Positions 50,842-60,778 of a stretch of DNA of 64,000 nt are shown here, piece by piece. The notes beneath the pieces were generated by a model. That model saw only the letters and a list, made by a program, of their open reading frames with translations, was not told where the DNA came from and made no database searches. Positions within the stretch are counted from its first letter, which is position 1; every line of letters starts with the position of its first letter. Origin of the DNA: Leifsonia sp. C5G2 (GTDB lineage: Bacteria > Actinomycetota > Actinomycetes > Actinomycetales > Microbacteriaceae). The position numbers were made by a program, and so were the translations under genes. The stretch lies in contig NZ_JABFMV010000001.1 of NCBI RefSeq assembly GCF_013359685.1, positions 314,858 through 378,857 of the forward strand, in the 5' to 3' direction.

Positions 50842-52326
50842 TCAGGCCGGGATCAGCGTGTACTTCGTGCTGAGGTACTCGTGGATGCCCTCGAGGCCGC
50901 CCTCGCGGCCGAGGCCCGACTGCTTCACGCCGCCGAACGGTGCGGCCGCGTTGGAGACGAGCCCGGTGTTGAGGCCCATCATGCCGGTGTCGACGCGGTC
51001 GATCAGCCGCTGGCCCCGCGCGAGGTCCTGCGTGAAGACGTAGCCGACGAGGCCGTATTCGGTGGAGTTGGCGGCAGCGACGGCCTCGTCCTCCGTGGAG
51101 AAGGTGGAGATCGCGAGGATCGGGCCGAAGATCTCCTCGCGGAGGATCTCGCTTCCGGGCTGCACGTCGACGACCACCGTCGGCTCGAAGAAGTAGCCGT
51201 CGCCCTCCGGCGCGGTCCCGCCGGTGAGGACGCGCGCGCCGCGGGCGACCGCATCCTCCACGAGCGCCGTCATGGACGCGACCGCGCGGTCGTCGATGAG
51301 CGGGCCGATCGTGACGCCGTCGCCGGTGCCGCGACCGAGCCGCAGCGCCTGCACCTTCTCGGTGACACGGCGCGCGAACTCGTCGGCGACCGACTCGTGC
51401 ACGATGAAGCGGTTGGCCGCGGTGCACGCCTGTCCGATGTTGCGGAACTTGGCGAGCATCGCGCCCTCGACGGCCTTGTCCAGGTCGGCGTCCTCGAACA
51501 CGACGAACGGGGCGTTGCCGCCGAGCTCCATCGACGTGCGCAGCACGTTCTGGCCGGCCTGGGCGAGCAGGGTGCGGCCGACCGGCGTGGAGCCGGTGAA
51601 GGACAGCTTCCGCAGCCGCGGGTCGGCGATGATCGGCTCCGACACCGCTCGGGCGGTGCTGGTCGGGATGACGTTGACCACGCCCGCGGGCACGCCTGCG
51701 TCCTCCAGCAGCTGGGCGAAGAAGAGGGTGGTCAGCGGGGTCAGCTCGGCGGGCTTCACCACGACGGTGCAGCCCGCGGCGAGCGCCGGGGCGATCTTCC
51801 GCGTCGCCATCGCGAGCGGGAAGTTCCACGGCGTGATCAGGTAGCACGGGCCCACGGGACGCTGCGAGACGACCATCGTGCCGGTGCCCTCGGGGTTCTG
51901 CCCGTAGCGGCCGGAGATGCGCACCGCCTCCTCGGAGAACCAGCGCAGGAACTCGCCGCCGTAGGTGACCTCGCCGTTCGCCTCCGCGAGCGGCTTGCCC
52001 ATCTCGAGCGTCATCAGCAGGGCGAAGTCGTCGCGCCGCTCCTGCAGCAGGTCGAACGCGCGGCGCAGGATCTCGGCGCGGACGCGCGGCGCGGTGGCCG
52101 CCCAGTCGTCCGCTGCGGCGGCGGCCGCATCCAGCGCCCGGATCCCGTCCTCGGGCGTCGCGTTCGCGATGCGCTTGACGACGCGGCCGGTCGCGGGATC
52201 CTGCACGCCGATCTGCTCGCGGCTACCGGCCTCCCACACCCCTCCGATGTAGAGGCCGTCGGGGACGCGGGCGAGAAGCTCGCTCTCGCGGGCGGTCAGC
52301 TCCGCAGTGGTGTCGACGATGGTCAT
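50842..52326 (-). CDS. gabD: Succinate-semialdehyde dehydrogenase
   Basis: Oxidises succinic semialdehyde to succinate with NAD(P)+ in GABA breakdown. The 494-residue aldehyde dehydrogenase has ITPWNFPLAMATRKIAPALA, FTGSTPVGRTL, catalytic Glu in MELGGNAPF and catalytic Cys in NIGQACTAANRF. The ATG overlaps the gabT stop (TCAT, 52323-52326), so the two are coupled. Confidence 0.93.
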   Translation of the reverse strand: MTIVDTTAELTARESELLARVPDGLYIGGVWEAGSREQIGVQDPATGRVVKRIANATPEDGIRALDAAAAAADDWAATAPRVRAEILRRAFDLLQERRDDFALLMTLEMGKPLAEANGEVTYGGEFLRWFSEEAVRISGRYGQNPEGTGTMVVSQRPVGPCYLITPWNFPLAMATRKIAPALAAGCTVVVKPAELTPLTTLFFAQLLEDAGVPAGVVNVIPTSTARAVSEPIIADPRLRKLSFTGSTPVGRTLLAQAGQNVLRTSMELGGNAPFVVFEDADLDKAVEGAMLAKFRNIGQACTAANRFIVHESVADEFARRVTEKVQALRLGRGTGDGVTIGPLIDDRAVASMTALVEDAVARGARVLTGGTAPEGDGYFFEPTVVVDVQPGSEILREEIFGPILAISTFSTEDEAVAAANSTEYGLVGYVFTQDLARGQRLIDRVDTGMMGLNTGLVSNAAAPFGGVKQSGLGREGGLEGIHEYLSTKYTLIPA

Positions 52327-53684
52327 GCGCCCGCCACCGCCTCCGCGACGACGTCGAGACCCTCGATGAGCAGGTGGTCCGGGATGCTGAGCGGCGGGAG
52401 GAAGCGGATCACGTTCCCGTAGGTGCCGCAGGTGAGAAGCACGACGCCCGCGGCGTGGGCGGCGGAGGCGACCTTGGCGGTGAGGGCCGCGTCCGGCTCC
52501 CCGGTGGTCGGGTCGACGAGCTCGATCGCGACCATGGCGCCACGGCCGCGCACCTCGGCGACGCGCGGGTCGGCGTCGCGGAGCGCTCCGAGCTTCTCGA
52601 ACAGGATGTCGCCGATCTGGCGGGCGCGCGCGGCGAGGTCCTCGGTCTCGTAGGTCTCGATCGCGGCGAGGGCGGCGACGCACGCGAGCGGGTTGCCGCC
52701 GTAGGTGCCGCCGAGGCCGCCGACCTGCGGCGCGTCCATGATCTCGGCGCGGCCGGTGACCGCCGACAGCGGCAGGCCGCCGGCGATGCCCTTCGCGGTG
52801 ACGATGAGGTCGGGCACGATGCCGAACTGCTCGGAGGCGAACATGGTGCCGGTGCGCGCGAAGCCGGTCTGCACCTCGTCGGCGATGAAGACGACCCCGT
52901 TCGCGTTCGCCCAGGCCTGGAGTGCCGGGAGGAAGCCGTCGGCCGGGACGATGAAGCCGCCCTCGCCCTGGATCGGCTCGATGATGAGGGCCGCGAGGTT
53001 GGCCGCTCCGACCTGCTTCTCGATCATGCTGATCGCGCGCTTGGCCGCCTCCGCGCCGGTCAGGCCGCCGTCGCGCAGCGGGTAGCTGAGCGGTGCGCGG
53101 TAGATCTCGGGGGCGAAGGGACCGAAGCCGTTCTTGTACGGCTGGTTCTTGGCGGTGAGGCCCATCGTGAGGTTGGTGCGGCCGTGGTAGGCGTGGTCGA
53201 AGGCGACCACGGCCTGCTTGCCGGTGTAGTGGCGGGCGATCTTGACGGCGTTCTCGACGGCCTCGGCGCCGGAGTTGAACAGGGCGCTGCGCTTGGCGAA
53301 GTCGCCGGGGGTCAGGCGGTTGAGGGCCTCGGCGACGTCGACGTAGGAGTCGTACGGCGCGACCGTGAAGCAGGTGTGGGTGAACGCGGCGACCTGCGCG
53401 GTGACGGCGTCCACCACGCGCGGGGCCGAGTTGCCGACGCCGGTGACGGCGATGCCGGAGCCGAAGTCGATGAGGGAGTTGCCGTCCACGTCCACCAGCA
53501 CGCCACCGCCGGCGGCGACCGTGTAGACGGGGATGGTGGCGCCGACGCCGGCCGCGACGGCCTGCGCCTTCCGCTCGGCGCGCTTGCGCGACTCGGGGCC
53601 GGGGATCGGGGTGACGAGCCGGCGCTCCTGCGGGAGCGAGGGTCCGCCGACGGGGGTGTCGATGGCGGTGTCGAGGATGCTCAT
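52323..53684 (-). CDS. gabT: 4-aminobutyrate aminotransferase
   Basis: Transfers the amino group of GABA to 2-oxoglutarate. The 453-residue class III aminotransferase has FNSGAEAVENAVKIARHYT, the AFDHAYHGRTNLTMGLT block, FIADEVQTGFARTG (Asp for the pyridine nitrogen) and the PLP lysine in VTAKGIAGGLPLSAV. First gene of gabTD, divergent from a PucR-type regulator. Confidence 0.94.
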   Translation of the reverse strand: MSILDTAIDTPVGGPSLPQERRLVTPIPGPESRKRAERKAQAVAAGVGATIPVYTVAAGGGVLVDVDGNSLIDFGSGIAVTGVGNSAPRVVDAVTAQVAAFTHTCFTVAPYDSYVDVAEALNRLTPGDFAKRSALFNSGAEAVENAVKIARHYTGKQAVVAFDHAYHGRTNLTMGLTAKNQPYKNGFGPFAPEIYRAPLSYPLRDGGLTGAEAAKRAISMIEKQVGAANLAALIIEPIQGEGGFIVPADGFLPALQAWANANGVVFIADEVQTGFARTGTMFASEQFGIVPDLIVTAKGIAGGLPLSAVTGRAEIMDAPQVGGLGGTYGGNPLACVAALAAIETYETEDLAARARQIGDILFEKLGALRDADPRVAEVRGRGAMVAIELVDPTTGEPDAALTAKVASAAHAAGVVLLTCGTYGNVIRFLPPLSIPDHLLIEGLDVVAEAVAGA

Positions 53685-53776
53685 GTGGGGAATCGTAGGA
53701 AGGACGGGCCCGGGCGACGGTGGACGCGACGTACAATCGCTTCGCCGACGATCGACACCCTGGCGGATGGAGCCCG

Positions 53777-55228
53777 ATGCCCGCGACCCTCACCCAGCTG
53801 CTCGCGCGTGCCGAGCTGGGGCTGCGACTGCTCACGCCGCACAGCGCGGGCGACCCGGACGCGCCTCTCGCCTGGGCGCACAGCTCCGACCTCCCGGACC
53901 CGACCCCGTTCCTCTCCCCCGGCCAGGTGCTGCTGATCACCGAGCCGCCGGAGGACGCCGAGGCCTACGTCGCGCGGCTCTCCGCGCACGGCATCGCCGC
54001 GCTCGGCTTCGGCACGGAGGTGGTGCGGGCCGGGACGCCGGAGTCGCTGGTCGACGCGTGCACGCGGCACGGTCTCCCGCTGTTCGAGGTGCCGTACCGC
54101 ACGCCGTTCATCGCCGTGGTGCGCTTCGTGGCCGACCGCGTGGCTGCCGACGCGTACGCGAGGAACACCTGGGCGCTGCGCGCCTCCCGGGCGATCTCGC
54201 TCGCCGCGCTGCGGCCGGACGCCCTCGGCGCGGTCCTCTCCGAGCTGTCGCGTCAGATCGAGCGGCCGGTGGCACTGGTCGGCGCGGACGGTGCGGTCGC
54301 GCGGTCGTACCCGGCCGGCGCGGTGGACGCGCGCGCCCGCCGCGCCCTGGCGGAGGCCGCCGACCCGCTGCTGCGGAGCGGTCGCCGTGCCGCGGGGACC
54401 GTCGGCACCGACGCCGGTCCGTTCGCGCTCCAGACGCTCGGAGCCGCCGGGCGCCTCCGCGGCGTGCTGGCCGTGGGCTCGGAGGGGCTGGATGCGGCGG
54501 CCCAGCAGGTCGTCACCGGGGTCGTCGCGCTTGCGGGCCTCGCCCTGGAGCAGTCGCGCGCCGCCGACGCCGCCCGCTCGCGCCTGCGGACCGCCGTGTG
54601 GCGCGCGCTCGTGGCCGGCGACACCGCGGTCGCGGCGTCGATCGCGGAGCCGGTGCTCGGGGCGCTGCCGCAGCCGCCGTTCCGCGTGGCTGTGCTCGGC
54701 GGGAGCGGGGTGGCGGCCGCGGCCGACTGGCTGGAGTCGAACACCGACGTGTTCTTCGCCCGCGACGGCCAGGACCTCGTGGTGCTCGGCGACGACACCG
54801 TCCCTGCGACGCTCGCCGGCCGGTTCGACCTCCGCGGAGGGGTCTCCTCCCCCGCCGGTCTCGGCGGTCTCCCCTCCGCGCTGGAGCAGGCGGCCGCCGC
54901 TCGCAACCGCGCCACCGCCGACGATCCGGTCGCGTCCTTCGACGACGTCGCCGCGGCCGGGATGCTGGAGCTGCTCCGCACCCCCGACGCCCGCGCCGTC
55001 GCTGCGACGGCCCTGCAGCCGCTGTTCGCCGCCGATCCGACCCTGCCCGGCATCCTGCGCACCTGGCTGGACGCGGACGGCGTCTACGACGTCGCCGCCC
55101 GGCAGCTCGGCATCCACCGCCACACGCTGCGCGCCCGCGTGGCCGAGGCGGAGCGCCTGCTCGGCCGCGACCTCTCCTCGTTCGCCGCCCGCGCCGACCT
55201 CTACGCCGCCCTCCGCGCCACCGTCTGA
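53777..55228 (+). CDS. PucR-family transcriptional regulator, probable gabTD regulator
   Basis: A 483-residue regulator. An N-terminal PucR-like domain (about 1-120: LLARAELGLRLLTPHSAG) is followed by a GGDEF-like/CdaR middle and a C-terminal PucR helix-turn-helix (about 420-480: DVAARQLGIHRHTLRARVAEAERLLGRDL). The ATG at 53777 is preferred; a TACAAT box at 53732-53737 lies upstream of it, and an earlier GTG (53720) would put the box inside the gene. Divergent orientation suggests control of gabTD by GABA or a related amine. Confidence 0.85.
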   Translation: MPATLTQLLARAELGLRLLTPHSAGDPDAPLAWAHSSDLPDPTPFLSPGQVLLITEPPEDAEAYVARLSAHGIAALGFGTEVVRAGTPESLVDACTRHGLPLFEVPYRTPFIAVVRFVADRVAADAYARNTWALRASRAISLAALRPDALGAVLSELSRQIERPVALVGADGAVARSYPAGAVDARARRALAEAADPLLRSGRRAAGTVGTDAGPFALQTLGAAGRLRGVLAVGSEGLDAAAQQVVTGVVALAGLALEQSRAADAARSRLRTAVWRALVAGDTAVAASIAEPVLGALPQPPFRVAVLGGSGVAAAADWLESNTDVFFARDGQDLVVLGDDTVPATLAGRFDLRGGVSSPAGLGGLPSALEQAAAARNRATADDPVASFDDVAAAGMLELLRTPDARAVAATALQPLFAADPTLPGILRTWLDADGVYDVAARQLGIHRHTLRARVAEAERLLGRDLSSFAARADLYAALRATV

Positions 55229-55233
55229 TCCCA

Positions 55234-55305
55234 CCACCGTCGAGTCCGCGAAGACTGCACGCTTCCGGCGGTTCGAGCGTGCACTCTTTGCGGACTCGAC
55301 GGTGG
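55234..55305. repeat. 72-nt palindromic repeat, copy 2 (also terminator-like)
   Basis: Arms start CCACCGTCGAGT, then CGCGAAGACTGCACGC, and pair over 29 positions with one mismatch and one G-T pair around a 14-base centre. It starts 5 bases after the PucR stop. Total length is identical to copy 1 and the first 29 bases of the arm differ by only three. Confidence 0.9.
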
Positions 55306-55329
55306 GCGCACATCCGCCACAATGGGGGG

Positions 55330-56253
55330 ATGAGTATTCCGGTATCGGGGACACACTTCGGCCTGACCGCCGGCGACTACCACGCGACGATCGCGTCGGT
55401 GGGTGCGACGCTGCGGACCCTGCAGTTCGACGGCCGCGACCTCGTGGTTCCGTTCGACGCCGACGAGGTGCGGCCCGCCTTCCGCGGCGCGACCCTCGCC
55501 CCGTGGCCGAACCGCGTGGTCGACGGACGCTACACGTTCGACGGCGTCGAGCAGCAGCTTCCGCTCACCGAGCCGAACCGCGGGCACGCCCTGCACGGCC
55601 TCGCCGCCTGGCTGGACTTCGCCGCCGTCGACCGCGCGGCCGATAGCGTGACCTTCGTCGCCACCATCGAGGCGCAGGCGGGCTACCCGCACCGGGTCGA
55701 GGTGAGCGTCACGTTCTCGCTCGACGAGACCGGCCTCCACACGACTGTGACCGGCACGAACACCGGGCCGACGCCTGCGCCGTGGGGCACCGGTCCGCAC
55801 CCCTACCTCGTGGCCGGCCCCGGGCGCGTCGACGACTGGACGCTGGAGCTGCTGGCAGGGCAGGTGCTCGAGGTGACAGAGGACCGGCTCATCCCGACCG
55901 GCCTCGCCGACGTCGAGACCGCGGAGGGCGGGATCTGGGACTTCCGCACCCCGCGCCCGATCGGCGACACCTTCATCGACCACGCGTTCACCGACCTGGC
56001 CCGCTCGGCCGACGGCGAGACGATCGTCCGCGTCACGGCTCCCGGCGGCACGGGCGTCGAGATGGTCTGGGGCGAGGACTGCCCGTGGGTCCAGGTCCAC
56101 ACCGCCGACCAGCCGCTCCCCGAGCTCGACCGCCTCGGCCTCGCCGTCGAGCCGATGACCTGCCCGCCGGATGCCTACAACTCGGGAACGGACCTGATCG
56201 TCCTGGAGCCCGGCGCGTCCGCCTCGGCCTCCTGGACCATCCGGGCGATCTGA
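55330..56253 (+). CDS. Aldose 1-epimerase family protein
   Basis: A 307-residue galactose-mutarotase-type protein. It has APWPNRVVDGRYTFDG, catalytic-type His in RGHALHGLA, GPHPYLVAGPG, and a C-terminal Glu in LAVEPMTCPPDAYNSG. It interconverts alpha and beta anomers of sugars or sugar phosphates. The ATG at 55330 is preceded directly by a G-run; a leaderless start is possible. Confidence 0.9.
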   Translation: MSIPVSGTHFGLTAGDYHATIASVGATLRTLQFDGRDLVVPFDADEVRPAFRGATLAPWPNRVVDGRYTFDGVEQQLPLTEPNRGHALHGLAAWLDFAAVDRAADSVTFVATIEAQAGYPHRVEVSVTFSLDETGLHTTVTGTNTGPTPAPWGTGPHPYLVAGPGRVDDWTLELLAGQVLEVTEDRLIPTGLADVETAEGGIWDFRTPRPIGDTFIDHAFTDLARSADGETIVRVTAPGGTGVEMVWGEDCPWVQVHTADQPLPELDRLGLAVEPMTCPPDAYNSGTDLIVLEPGASASASWTIRAI

Positions 56254-56277
56254 GCCGCCTCCGGCACACAAAGAAGA

Positions 56278-56309
56278 TGCGCGCGGCCTTCCACGACCGG
56301 CCGCGCGCA
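56278..56309. terminator. Bidirectional hairpin between aldose epimerase and FUSC genes
   Basis: Perfect 11-bp stem TGCGCGCGGCC with its complement around a 10-base loop, placed 24 bases after the epimerase stop and 89 bases beyond the end of the convergent FUSC gene. Confidence 0.7.
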
Positions 56310-56397
56310 CTGCGATGGTAGGCCGCACCAGCCGACGCTCGCGCTGTACGCGGTGTCGAAGCGCGTTGCGCTGTCTCGACAGCAGGGCGGATGCGCG

Positions 56398-58680
56398 TCA
56401 GGACGAGCCCCGGGCGCCGCGCGACACGTCGTCCCGCAAAAGCATCGCCGGGCGGACGATCGCGCGCTCCAGCCGGCGGACCACCTGCAGGTAGTCGGCC
56501 GTCCAGATGATGCGCACCGCCGTCGCCATCGCGTCCGCGGGGCCGTCGAGGTCGTCGCGGACCGCCGCGGCGAGCTCGTCGCTCGCGGCAGGGTCCGCCG
56601 GGTCCGGTTCGGGCAGCGGGCCGAGCGCGACCAGCTGGGCGGCGAGCTCGGCGTACCAGCGCTGCAGCCGGTCCATCGGGTCGAGGAGCGCCTGACGGGT
56701 GGAGGCATGGTCGCTTCTGGCCGGCGTCTGCCCGCGCCACAGCTCCAGGATGGCGTCGGCCGCCAGCCGCACCCCCGCGACGCCGGTCACGGTCGCGGAG
56801 ACCTCGGAGAGCGGGCGCGTCTTCGACCCGCGCTCGGTCAGGAACGTTCGGAACGCGTCGTCCAGCCGCCGGGAGGCCGCGGCCGCGCGCAGCGACTGCT
56901 GGTGCGGTTCGGGATGCGCCGGTGCCGACGGATCGCACCGCCCCACCCCGAAGGCGACCGCCGCGCGGAGGTAGTCGACCCCGGCGAGGTACGCGTCGGC
57001 GACCGCCGAGCGGAGCGACGCGGCGGCCCCGCGCGGCCAGAACAGCGCGCCGACGACCAGGCTGACCGCGCAGCCGAGTGCCACATCCTCGATCCGGACC
57101 AGGCCGACCGTCCACCCGGCCGGTGCGATGATGTTGAACAGCAGCACGAGTACGACAGTGAACGCGGCCTGCCCGGCCGCGAACGAGATCGCCGAGGGCG
57201 CCACCCCGGCGATCAGGATGGCGACCGGCAGCACCAGCCAGAGCACGACGGGATTGGAGCCGATCGCCAGCAGCGCCAGCGCACCGACGACGACGCCGAT
57301 CACCGTCCCGAGAACGCCGCGCAGCGCCGTCTGCCCCGTGCTCAGGGCGCTCGAGCGCAGCACGGAGAGGGTGCCGAGCACCACCCAGAAGGCGTGGTCG
57401 ACGCCGGTCAGCTTGGCGATCAGCACGGCGAGGCCGAGGCCGATCGCGCCGCGGATGCTGTTGCGCAGCCAGACGGAGTTCCAGCCGACGTAGCCGCTGG
57501 CGCGCTCGGCCGCGGCGGCGACCGGGCCCGCCAGGTCGCCGGGCTGGCGGCCGAGGGCCCGCTGCCACCAGGAGCGGCGCTCCGCCTGGGCGGTCAGGAC
57601 GATGTTGCGGCCGACGGTCATCACCGCGTAGGCGAGCTCCTGGGCGCGGAAGCCGGGTCCGAGTGCGGCGATCACGGCGTCGGCCGACATCCCGGAGCCG
57701 CCGTCCCGCGCCCCGGACTCGGCGAACGCAGGAGAGAGCGTGGCCGCCTCCACCGCGCTGCGCGCGAAGGACAGTCGTTCGAGCGCCGCGTCGAGCTCGG
57801 TCGTGTCGCCGCCATGTCCGGCAAGGACCACCGCGCCTCGGTCGAGCACGTCGGCGGCCGCCTCCCGGACCGTGCGGGCGGCCTCGTGTGCCGGCGCGGG
57901 CGTGTCGTGCGGCATCCGGATGTGCCGGTCGAGCTGATCGACGACGCTGTTCAGCCACAGCAGCTCGTCGACCAGGCGCACCACCGTCCGGGCGGGAGCG
58001 CTCAGCCCCGTCGGCCGGTACGGAGTGGCGAGGAAGCCGGTGTGCAGGGCGGTCACCGCGACCTGCGCCTCGGCGGCCGTCGCATCGGCGTCCGCAGCCG
58101 CGGCGGGTGACAGCTCCCCCGGCGCCAGGGAGCGCGCACGGGCTGCCAGCGCCCGGCAGGCGTCGGCCGCCCGGCCGCGCAGCGGTTCCCGGGTGGGCGC
58201 AGGCCAGAGCAGCGTGATCGCGGCGACGCTGACCAGCGCCGCGATGCCCCAGCCGAGCAGCCTCGGGCCGACGGACGCCGGGGTGCCGGGCAGCATCACC
58301 GGCAGGATGAACGTGAGCAGCAGCGATGTCCCCGCCGACGCGATGACGGAGCTGACCGACCCGGCGAACAGCACGACGAGCGCGACGACGGCCATCGCCG
58401 ACGCGGAGAGCCAGACCGGGGAGGACGCGAGCGTCCCCAGCGCGACGAGCACCCCGCCCGCGACGGCGAGCGCGACCTGCGCCTGCACGCGTTCCCGCAA
58501 AGGTCCGCCGAAGTCGACGAACAGCAGCAGCGCGAACGAGCCGAACGCCGAGAACAGCGCGACCTCCGGGCTGCCGATCACCCGGCTCCCGAGCAGGAAC
58601 AGGAGCGGAACGGCGATCGCCGCCCGCCCGGCCCGGCGCAGCGCCATCAGGCCGGGGTCGTGCCCGCTCAGCCAGGACAT
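56398..58680 (-). CDS. FUSC-family membrane protein
   Basis: A 760-residue membrane protein with two six-helix blocks (about 20-165 and 375-515) separated and followed by cytoplasmic helical regions. The FUSC (aromatic acid exporter/fusaric-acid-resistance-like) signature appears in GYVGWNSVWLRNSIRGAIGLGLAVLIAKLTGVDHAFWVVLGTLSVL. Such proteins are proposed to export organic acids. The ATG at 58680 (MSWLSGHDPGLMALRR) is chosen over upstream codons that lack membrane character. Confidence 0.87.
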   Translation of the reverse strand: MSWLSGHDPGLMALRRAGRAAIAVPLLFLLGSRVIGSPEVALFSAFGSFALLLFVDFGGPLRERVQAQVALAVAGGVLVALGTLASSPVWLSASAMAVVALVVLFAGSVSSVIASAGTSLLLTFILPVMLPGTPASVGPRLLGWGIAALVSVAAITLLWPAPTREPLRGRAADACRALAARARSLAPGELSPAAAADADATAAEAQVAVTALHTGFLATPYRPTGLSAPARTVVRLVDELLWLNSVVDQLDRHIRMPHDTPAPAHEAARTVREAAADVLDRGAVVLAGHGGDTTELDAALERLSFARSAVEAATLSPAFAESGARDGGSGMSADAVIAALGPGFRAQELAYAVMTVGRNIVLTAQAERRSWWQRALGRQPGDLAGPVAAAAERASGYVGWNSVWLRNSIRGAIGLGLAVLIAKLTGVDHAFWVVLGTLSVLRSSALSTGQTALRGVLGTVIGVVVGALALLAIGSNPVVLWLVLPVAILIAGVAPSAISFAAGQAAFTVVLVLLFNIIAPAGWTVGLVRIEDVALGCAVSLVVGALFWPRGAAASLRSAVADAYLAGVDYLRAAVAFGVGRCDPSAPAHPEPHQQSLRAAAASRRLDDAFRTFLTERGSKTRPLSEVSATVTGVAGVRLAADAILELWRGQTPARSDHASTRQALLDPMDRLQRWYAELAAQLVALGPLPEPDPADPAASDELAAAVRDDLDGPADAMATAVRIIWTADYLQVVRRLERAIVRPAMLLRDDVSRGARGSS

Positions 58681-58784
58681 GACGCGCACGCGGACCTCCT
58701 CCCGCCGGGCGGCGCCGTCCGGCGCGCGCGCCGCGCCCCACACACTAGCGCGGGCGGGCCTCCGCCGGGGTACCGTGGCGAGAG

Positions 58785-60743
58785 ATGAAGGTCACAGCCA
58801 AAGCCGGCGGGTCGCGCCCACCGTCGACGGGCGTCCCCCGGAACCCGGCGGGCGTCGGCCGCACCGCGCTCTACGCGACCGCGCTGGCGGCACTCGGCGT
58901 CGTCTTCGGCGACATCGGCACCAGCCCGCTCTACGCGCTCAAGACCGTGTTCCTGCTCGACGGCGGCGCCGTGCGACCCAACCAGGACGACGTGTACGGG
59001 GTGGTGTCGCTGATGTTCTGGAGCATCACGATCATCGTCTCGATCAAGTATCTGGGCATCCTGATGCGCGCCGACAACGACGGCGAGGGCGGCGTCATGG
59101 CGCTGGCGGCGCTCGCCCAGCGTCTGTACGCCCACAAGGCGGGCAAGGCCGGGGTGCTGCTCGTGATCGGCATCGTCGGCGTCTCGCTGTTCTACGGCGA
59201 CTCGATCATCACGCCCGCGATCAGCGTGCTCTCCGCCGTCGAGGGACTCCACGTCACGACCCCGGCGATCTCGCACCTGGTGCTCCCGATCGCGGCCGTC
59301 ATCCTGATCGCGCTGTTCGCGCTGCAGCGGTTCGGGACGGGCCGGGTCGGCGTCCTGTTCGGTCCGGTCATGGTGCTGTGGTTCGTCGTGCTGGCCGTGG
59401 CCGGACTCGGGATGGTGATCCAGTACCCGTCGGTGCTGGTCGGGCTCTCGCCCACGTTCGCCGTGACGTTCATCGTCGCGCATCCCGCCATCTCGTTCAT
59501 CGCGCTCGGCGCGGTGGTACTCGTCATCACCGGTGCGGAGGCGCTCTACGCCGACATGGGGCACTTCGGCCGCTCGCCGATCCGCCGGGCGTGGTTCCTC
59601 CTGGTCTTCCCGGCCCTGACCCTCAACTACCTCGGCCAGGCCGCGCTGGTGCTGAACCATCCGGCGGCGAAGGCGAACCCGTTCTTCCTGCTGTTCCCCG
59701 ACTGGTCGCGCCTGCCGGTCGTGTTCCTGGCGACGGCGGCGACCGTGATCGCCAGCCAGGCCGTGATCTCGGGGGCGTTCTCCCTGTCGCGGCAGGCCGT
59801 GCAGCTCGGGCTGCTCCCGCCGCTGACGGTGCGGCAGACCTCGGAGCGCGAGGGCGGCCAGATCTACATGCCGGCCATCAACATGCTGCTCTTCCTCGGA
59901 GTGATGGCGGTCACGCTCACCTTCGGCTCGTCCGACCGGCTCTCCACGGCGTACGGCATCTCCGTCACCGGGGCTCTGGTCGTCGACACCGTCCTGCTGT
60001 TGCTCGTGTCCCGGCGGCTGTGGAACTGGGCGCCGTGGAAGATCGTGCTCGCGGGCCTGGTCTTCGGCGGGCTCGAGCTGGCCTTCCTGGCCGGCAACCT
60101 GTCCAAGATCATCAACGGCGGATGGGTGCCGCTGCTGATCGCGGGGGTCGTCATCCTCATCATGACCACCTGGCGCCGCGGCCGCCGCCTGGTGCAGGAG
60201 GACAGGAAGCGCAAGGAGGGCTCGCTGACGGAGTTCATCGAGCACGTCCAGGAGGAGCGGCTCCCGCGCGTGCCGGGCGTCGCCGTCTTCCCCCACCCGA
60301 ACAAGGACAGCACCCCGCTCGCGCTGCGGGCGAACGTCAAACACAACCACGTGCTGCACGAGCACGTCATCATCGTGTCGGTCGGGTTCGCGCAGGTGCC
60401 GCACGTGCCGCCGGCGGAGGCGTTCGAGTACGACGACCTGGGGTACGCGGATGACGGCATCGAGTACCTCGGCATCCGGTTCGGGTTCTCCGACGACCCC
60501 GACATCCCGAAGGCGCTGCGGGCGGCCTGCCGCATCGGGGCACTCCCGATCCGGACGGAGGACCTCACGCACGCGTCGTACTTCATCTCGCGCGGCGCCA
60601 TCCGCACGACGCGCACCAAGAGCATGGTGCGGTGGCGGAGGTCGCTGTTCGTCGCGCTCGCGCACAACGCCGCGGACCCGGCCGCGCGCTTCGACCTGCC
60701 GCCGCTCCGCACGGTCACGATGGGCAGCGACGTCGAGATCTGA
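58785..60743 (+). CDS. kup: Low-affinity potassium transporter Kup
   Basis: A 652-residue KUP/HAK/KT transporter moving K+ with H+. The start GVVFGDIGTSPLYALKTVF is the family signature, followed by 12 membrane segments to about residue 465 and a C-terminal cytoplasmic domain. Conserved GEGGVMALAALAQR and GADMGHF-like GAEALYADMGHFG are present. Divergent from the FUSC gene. Confidence 0.95.
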   Translation: MKVTAKAGGSRPPSTGVPRNPAGVGRTALYATALAALGVVFGDIGTSPLYALKTVFLLDGGAVRPNQDDVYGVVSLMFWSITIIVSIKYLGILMRADNDGEGGVMALAALAQRLYAHKAGKAGVLLVIGIVGVSLFYGDSIITPAISVLSAVEGLHVTTPAISHLVLPIAAVILIALFALQRFGTGRVGVLFGPVMVLWFVVLAVAGLGMVIQYPSVLVGLSPTFAVTFIVAHPAISFIALGAVVLVITGAEALYADMGHFGRSPIRRAWFLLVFPALTLNYLGQAALVLNHPAAKANPFFLLFPDWSRLPVVFLATAATVIASQAVISGAFSLSRQAVQLGLLPPLTVRQTSEREGGQIYMPAINMLLFLGVMAVTLTFGSSDRLSTAYGISVTGALVVDTVLLLLVSRRLWNWAPWKIVLAGLVFGGLELAFLAGNLSKIINGGWVPLLIAGVVILIMTTWRRGRRLVQEDRKRKEGSLTEFIEHVQEERLPRVPGVAVFPHPNKDSTPLALRANVKHNHVLHEHVIIVSVGFAQVPHVPPAEAFEYDDLGYADDGIEYLGIRFGFSDDPDIPKALRAACRIGALPIRTEDLTHASYFISRGAIRTTRTKSMVRWRRSLFVALAHNAADPAARFDLPPLRTVTMGSDVEI

Positions 60744-60778
60744 CGCTCAGGCGCCGGACGGCGCGAGCAGCTGGTCCG

